From Halanaeroarchaeum sulfurireducens (GTDB lineage Archaea > Halobacteriota > Halobacteria > Halobacteriales > Halobacteriaceae): DNA of 64,000 bases. The notes below the pieces were generated by a model that was given only the letters and a program-made list of their open reading frames with translations, was not told the DNA's origin and did not search any database. Below are positions 59,753-64,000 of this stretch, one piece after another; position 1 is the first letter of the stretch; every line of letters begins with the position of its first letter. The DNA lies in assembly GCF_001011115.1 (NCBI RefSeq), contig NZ_CP008875.1:1-64000 (forward strand). Direction: 5' to 3'. The translations under genes were made by a program, and so were the position numbers.

Positions 59753-60874
59753 ATGTCCATAGATAAAGACGCAGCCGCACGACGCATCACGGACCAGTTC
59801 GGCGAAGTAAGTCGCATCCCCTACCTCAACATCGAGGAGGGCGATGTCGGCGTACTCATCGCATTCCCGATCATTGGGCTGTTCGTTGCTGGTCTCACCG
59901 GAATCGAATCGCTCGCCCTCCCGTTCATCGCCGGCGGGTTCGGTTTCGGCGTCGCAGTCATCTACGTCTCTCCCGACCACCTCAACGCGTGGACGTGGAC
60001 GAAGGACGTCTACCGGTACGTCAAGCGTCCCCGGATCACTTTTAGCGCCCCGGAGGAAGCCGACAGTAGTACTAACGAGACGGAGCGGAACGAAGGCGGG
60101 CTCGCAAACTACACGCCGTTCAAGCCGGACGAACGAACGCAGGACCTCACGAACATCGAGCGGGCGTGGCCGGGAGCTGGCGCGATACAGCGAGCCGACG
60201 GGACGATGGAGGCGTTCATCGAAATCAATCCCGGCAACATGGACTTCGCGATGTCCGACGACTGGGCCCAGCTCCAGGACGCCGGCGAAGAGTTCGCCAA
60301 CAAAGAACTGGACTCGAAGCTCAAACTCCACGCGACAACCCGCTCATTTCCGGTGGAACAAATCACCGAGAATATTGAAGACCGACTGAACGATGAGGAC
60401 GTCACGGAGAACTCGATCTTCAAAGAACTCCTCGAGGAATACCGCGAGACGCGGCCGAAGGAGATGCGTGACCGGGGGACTCAGCAGGTTCGGTACTACA
60501 TCGGCGTCGAGGTCACGCCGTTGGAGGTCTACGACCGCTTCCGCGATGAGGGTACTCCTGCCGAGAAGCTGACGCAGTTCCCCGTCATCGGCTTCCTGTT
60601 CAACCCGTTCGTCACCCGACGTGAGGACCTCACCGACGTCGAACGCCGCGCACAGATGTTCGAGAAGCTCGACAGCCGGGTCAACGACGTCCGCGCCGAG
60701 TTCATCCAGCAAGCATCCGGGTGGTCCGCGCGTCGACTCAGCACGGTCGAGCTATTCGTCCTGAATATGGACTTCTGGAACGGGCACGAGCACGACTACG
60801 ACAAGGCAGAGCGCGTCGTTCGCGAACAACCCATCATCGGCCACTCGCGCCGGGAGGATGACCACGGTGCATAA
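59753..60874 (+). CDS. PrgI/VirB3-like membrane protein with soluble VirB4-N-terminal-like domain
   Basis: This 373-residue protein has two adjacent membrane helices near the N-terminus (GVLIAFPIIGLFVAGLTGIE and LALPFIAGGFGFGVAVIYVS), the PrgI/VirB3 arrangement, followed by WTKDVYRYVKRPRITF and a 270-residue soluble domain (RAWPGAGAIQRADGTMEAFI; then DWAQLQDAGEEFANKELDSK and FPVIGFLFNPF). The soluble part resembles the N-terminal, non-ATPase domain of VirB4-type proteins. Its end overlaps the start of the VirB4-like ATPase by 17 bases, so the two subunits are made together and probably act as a split VirB3-VirB4 unit. Confidence 0.75.
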   Translation: MSIDKDAAARRITDQFGEVSRIPYLNIEEGDVGVLIAFPIIGLFVAGLTGIESLALPFIAGGFGFGVAVIYVSPDHLNAWTWTKDVYRYVKRPRITFSAPEEADSSTNETERNEGGLANYTPFKPDERTQDLTNIERAWPGAGAIQRADGTMEAFIEINPGNMDFAMSDDWAQLQDAGEEFANKELDSKLKLHATTRSFPVEQITENIEDRLNDEDVTENSIFKELLEEYRETRPKEMRDRGTQQVRYYIGVEVTPLEVYDRFRDEGTPAEKLTQFPVIGFLFNPFVTRREDLTDVERRAQMFEKLDSRVNDVRAEFIQQASGWSARRLSTVELFVLNMDFWNGHEHDYDKAERVVREQPIIGHSRREDDHGA

Positions 60875-63092
60875 CCTGGTCCTCCAGTCGGGAAGCGGAG
60901 CTGTCGGTCAGTTAGTCGAGTGGCTCTCGGACCCGACTTCGGCTGAAGGTGCAGCACTTTACGTCGGTATCGTCGTCGTCCTCGGCGCCGTCGGGAAGCT
61001 CCTCTGGGACAGGTACACCGAGGAGGACGAAGAAGAGGTCGAGTTCTCCGACCTCCTCGACGAGGAGACGCTCGAAGACGGCCACGGCGAACGCCAGCTC
61101 CTCGACGACATCGCCGAGTCGCACAAGACGGTGACGGCGCCGGAAACCATCGAGTGGGAAACACGAGCCGCACGGGTCGGCGAGCAGTGGACGACGACGC
61201 TGTACATCGCCGACTACGCCGACTACCCGAACGATGGCTACCTAAGCGACCTCTTCGAGATGACCGACGTCGAGTTCGATCTCACCGCCCACATCACGCC
61301 GAAAAACCAGCAGCGGGCCCGGAACGAACTCCAAGACATCGCGGACGACCTCCAGGTCGACGCCGACCTCGAACAGAGCGTCCGGAGTGCCTACCTCCAA
61401 GAGCGGGCGAACGAGGCGGCCGCGACGTACAAAGCCGTCGAGAACGGCGCGAACGTCTTCGACCAGGGGATGTTCATCACGGTCCGCGCCGACGACAAAG
61501 ACGACCTTCGGGATGCCGTCCAGAAGGTCAAGAGCACGCTCCGCGACGATCCCGCGAACCTCACACCGAAGACGGCCATCTGTCGGCAGGACCTCGCCCT
61601 CCAGTCCGCAGCCCCGATCGGTGACAACGAGTTCGGGCGCGAGTCCATCGCGCTTGGCGGCGCTGTCGGCGCGTTGCTCTCCGCTCCTCATAACGCGACG
61701 ATCCTCGAGGAGGGCGGCGTCGAGGTCGGCATCCACAAGGACAATCAGAGTCCCGTCGTCATCGACCCGTTCGCCCGGGACAACGGCTACGCGATGTTCA
61801 CCGTCGGTGACACGGGCTCCGGGAAGTCCTTTAGCTCGAAGCAGAACTTCATCCGCTCCATCGAGCAGAGCAAGAATCGGATTGGCATCATCCTCGAACC
61901 GTTGAACAACTGGGCCGGCGTCTCCGAGGCGCTCGATGCAAAGCGCATCACCGTCGGCGGGACGCTCGGCCTCAACCCATTGGAGATCCGTCAGACGCCG
62001 GAACGCGTCCAGCGCGCGATGGGCGAGGACGCGAGTCCGTTCAACGAAAAGCTCGACGACGCAATGAGCTTCCTGACGAACTTCTTCGCGCTCCGCGGTA
62101 TCTCACTCGGTGACCGGCGGACGACGCTCGAACTCGGCCTCAAGCGCGCCTACAAGCGCAACGACATCACCGACGACATCACGACGCACAGCAATCCGAG
62201 TCCGACGGTTCGGGACATGATGGACGTCTTCGAGGACATGGTTGACGACCCCGAGGAGTTTGTCGTCCGCTCCGACGAGGAGGCCGGGAAGATTGAGGAA
62301 GACGCGACGTGGCTCCTCGATCAGCTCCGCCCCTTCGAAGATGAAGGTCGGCACGCCAATCTCGGGAAGGAGTCGGCGTTCGACATCCGCGACGAGAAGG
62401 TCATCTACCTCGATCTCGCCCAGCAGGAGGGCAGCGTGGACAGCAGCACGGCGCTGACGATGCAGCTTCTCATCTCGCTAGTCTACGAGCGGGCAAAGGT
62501 CTCGGACAAGGAGGTCGTGTTCTACATCGACGAGGCGCGGTACATCATGCAGGACGCCGCGAGCCTGGCGTTCCTCGAGACGGTCTTCCGGCACCACCGG
62601 CACCACGACCTCTCGATTCGACTCGTGACACAGACCGTCGACGAGTTCTTCGAGCACGCTGAATCCGAAGCGATCCTCGACCAGTGTGCAGTCAAGCAGT
62701 TCCACCGCCTCGATGGGATGGACGACCAGTGGGCCGACGAGTTCGGGTTGAACTACGCGCAGATGCGATTCGTGCAGGACGCAGTGCCGGGCAACGAGGA
62801 CGCTGGGTTCTCGGAGGCGCTCGTCGGCGTCGACGGCGAGTGGCGCGGGATGAAGGTCGAGGCGATGCCCAAGGAGAAACAGGTTATCGACTTCGACCCG
62901 ACCGCACAGGTTCGGTCCTCGCTGCCCGGCGCCGGTGACGGCGCCGTCGATACAGAGATGCAGGAGTTCCAGGAGGAGCTCGAGAACCGAGCAACGAACG
63001 GAACGAATAGAACGAGCGAAACGAACGAGGGGTCAGACGGCGTCGAGGCCGAGCCAGACGGGGGTTCAACAGAAGGGAACGATAATGTCTGA
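60858..63092 (+). CDS. VirB4/TraC-type conjugation ATPase
   Basis: This 744-residue ATPase contains Walker A GDTGSGKSFSS at about residues 317-327 and Walker B VVFYIDEARYIM at about 552-563, with the downstream arginine/glutamine motif RLVTQTVDEFFEHA. The early hydrophobic segment (EGAALYVGIVVVLGAVGKLL, residues about 31-50) suggests membrane association. The N-terminal third (to about 250) is the VirB4 accessory domain. It powers substrate or pilus handling in type IV secretion-like conjugation machines. The C-terminus is an acidic, low-complexity tail ending in a T-N-G-T-N-R-T-like stretch. The next gene overlaps its last eight bases. Confidence 0.9.
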   Translation: MTTVHNLVLQSGSGAVGQLVEWLSDPTSAEGAALYVGIVVVLGAVGKLLWDRYTEEDEEEVEFSDLLDEETLEDGHGERQLLDDIAESHKTVTAPETIEWETRAARVGEQWTTTLYIADYADYPNDGYLSDLFEMTDVEFDLTAHITPKNQQRARNELQDIADDLQVDADLEQSVRSAYLQERANEAAATYKAVENGANVFDQGMFITVRADDKDDLRDAVQKVKSTLRDDPANLTPKTAICRQDLALQSAAPIGDNEFGRESIALGGAVGALLSAPHNATILEEGGVEVGIHKDNQSPVVIDPFARDNGYAMFTVGDTGSGKSFSSKQNFIRSIEQSKNRIGIILEPLNNWAGVSEALDAKRITVGGTLGLNPLEIRQTPERVQRAMGEDASPFNEKLDDAMSFLTNFFALRGISLGDRRTTLELGLKRAYKRNDITDDITTHSNPSPTVRDMMDVFEDMVDDPEEFVVRSDEEAGKIEEDATWLLDQLRPFEDEGRHANLGKESAFDIRDEKVIYLDLAQQEGSVDSSTALTMQLLISLVYERAKVSDKEVVFYIDEARYIMQDAASLAFLETVFRHHRHHDLSIRLVTQTVDEFFEHAESEAILDQCAVKQFHRLDGMDDQWADEFGLNYAQMRFVQDAVPGNEDAGFSEALVGVDGEWRGMKVEAMPKEKQVIDFDPTAQVRSSLPGAGDGAVDTEMQEFQEELENRATNGTNRTSETNEGSDGVEAEPDGGSTEGNDNV

Positions 63093-64000
63093 GTACCTGC
63101 GCGTAACGCCGACGTCCGAGCGACTCGATCCGGAGAGTATCCCCCGTATCCTCGACAGCCTCCACAAACTGACCACACCCGGATCGTCGGGCCTCGGGGC
63201 GAAGCTGAATCCGCTCCACAGTGAGACACCACCCCGATTCGAGTTTCTCGCGATGAGCGATGGCCCGGACGACCCGGTGGAATTCTTCTACGGGGCCGAT
63301 GCGCACCTCGATACGCTCGAGAAACGCCTCCGTTCCATCTACCCGGCCACGTTCGACATCGAACGCGTCGACGTCGACGTCGCCGACCGGCTCATTCAGC
63401 CGGTCGAGTTCACACCGCAGGAATTCGTCAACCACTACGAAGCCGGGCGGCTTCAGTACGAGTTTGGCCCGGCGGAACAGTACAACCCCGTCGACGAGGG
63501 GCCAGGTGACTCCGAGTCAGCCGAAGCAGATCCGGTTGTCGACGGCGGTACGGCATCCACCACAGTACCTGACCATCATATTGCTGTCGGGGACTCGGTC
63601 CTCGAACTAGCTCCGCCCGATTCCCTCCCGGAAGACGGGGAGCGGCCGGCCATCGAGAAGCCGACGATGACACCGGAGGGGACGATTCTGGCTCGCCCAG
63701 CGAAAGATGCCGTCTCGCCGCTCGGTGTCCGGTGGTGTGGATCCACGACGCGAAAGCAGGACTGGATGACCTCGCTGACGCCGTTCACGGCGAAGGAGAC
63801 GACCGGAGACCTCTCGTCCGCCGACCAACCCGGCGCAGCGCTCGCTTCGCTTATCGACCACCTGATGGAGGCGACAGCGCCGACCGCGTTCCAAGTCGTT
63901 TTCCAACGACGATCTAGCTGGCAGTCCGACGCGGAGGTTCGGAAAGAGAACCTCGTCGACGGCCGGGATACGTTCTTCCAAGAGGTCGTCGGGTCGTTGC
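63085..64000 (+). CDS. HerA/TraG-type ATP-binding conjugation protein, partial at window edge
   Basis: A frame opening at the ATG at 63085 (overlapping the VirB4-type gene) stays open to the end of the window, giving at least 305 residues beginning MSEYLRVTPTSERLDPESIP. The visible part is the N-terminal, pre-ATPase region: FEFLAMSDGPDDPVEFFYGA, RLRSIYPATFDIERVDVDVA, then LIDHLMEATAPTAFQVVFQR. From memory this N-terminus is typical of large haloarchaeal TraG/HerA-like ATP-binding proteins encoded after the VirB4-like gene in integrative elements, which would be the coupling or DNA-pumping ATPase. Its Walker motifs lie beyond the window, so the ATPase call is by resemblance and context. It is incomplete only because the window ends. 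Confidence 0.75.
   Translation, partial: MSEYLRVTPTSERLDPESIPRILDSLHKLTTPGSSGLGAKLNPLHSETPPRFEFLAMSDGPDDPVEFFYGADAHLDTLEKRLRSIYPATFDIERVDVDVADRLIQPVEFTPQEFVNHYEAGRLQYEFGPAEQYNPVDEGPGDSESAEADPVVDGGTASTTVPDHHIAVGDSVLELAPPDSLPEDGERPAIEKPTMTPEGTILARPAKDAVSPLGVRWCGSTTRKQDWMTSLTPFTAKETTGDLSSADQPGAALASLIDHLMEATAPTAFQVVFQRRSSWQSDAEVRKENLVDGRDTFFQEVVGSL

Overview
The window looks like accessory DNA from an extremely halophilic archaeon (class Halobacteria). The larger proteins are strongly acidic, most genes are G+C-rich, and many starts look leaderless with a TATA-like element about 25 bases upstream. The gene content is typical of the class: ISH1-type IS5 elements, a TRAM-domain protein, KaiC-like ATPases beside PAS sensor kinases, a Tat lipoprotein and a TATA-binding-protein paralogue. 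No rRNA, tRNA, CRISPR array or replication initiator was recognised, so chromosome versus megaplasmid cannot be decided here.

Layout. (1) 0.5-21.0 kb: a BREX locus with the type 5 gene set, brxA-brxC-brxB-brxC-[insert]-pglX-pglZ-brxHII. The insert between the second brxC and pglX carries a PD-(D/E)XK nuclease-like gene and, on the opposite strand, a small acidic gene and a divergent TATA-binding protein. (2) 21.0-24.8 kb: mobile debris, namely an IS630-family element inside a decayed RecB/AddA-type nuclease remnant, and a tyrosine recombinase. (3) 24.8-27.7 kb: an A+T-rich island with an orphan RelE/ParE-type toxin, a protein joining a ribbon-helix-helix DNA-binding domain to a complete FtsZ GTPase domain, and a small membrane protein. 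(4) 27.8-32.3 kb: TRAM protein, ParA plus partner with an array of short repeats upstream, and a second tyrosine recombinase. (5) 32.3-41.0 kb: a truncated P-type ATPase, two large proteins with nuclease-like motifs flanking a probably broken TGT/DpdA-like gene, zinc-ribbon and other very small proteins, a decayed HerA/TraG-like ATPase, and exonuclease VII subunits. (6) 41.3-46.7 kb: KaiC-like ATPase plus two PAS histidine kinases. (7) 46.9-55.2 kb: an insertion-sequence-rich stretch with two ISH1-type elements, an IS110 element with a candidate bridge RNA, an ApeA-like HEPN protein, a DUF2971 protein and small membrane proteins. (8) 55.3-64.0 kb: a conjugation/type IV secretion-like operon (pilin-like, surface, lipoprotein, VirB6-like, VirB4-like and coupling-type ATPase genes) that runs off the window.

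How the genes work together. BREX supplies epigenetic phage exclusion: PglX methylates, and BrxC, PglZ and BrxHII act with it. HEPN and nuclease genes further along suggest additional defence modules carried by mobile DNA. The ParA/iteron region, the two recombinases and the secretion-like operon are consistent with one or more integrative conjugative or plasmid-derived elements. The two most unusual objects are the RHH-FtsZ fusion, a candidate single-protein DNA-positioning or cytoskeletal partition system, and the TATA-binding-protein paralogue embedded in the BREX locus. A short dispersed sequence with five recognised copies (26.8, 41.1, 46.9, 48.8 and 55.1 kb) links otherwise unrelated intergenic regions.
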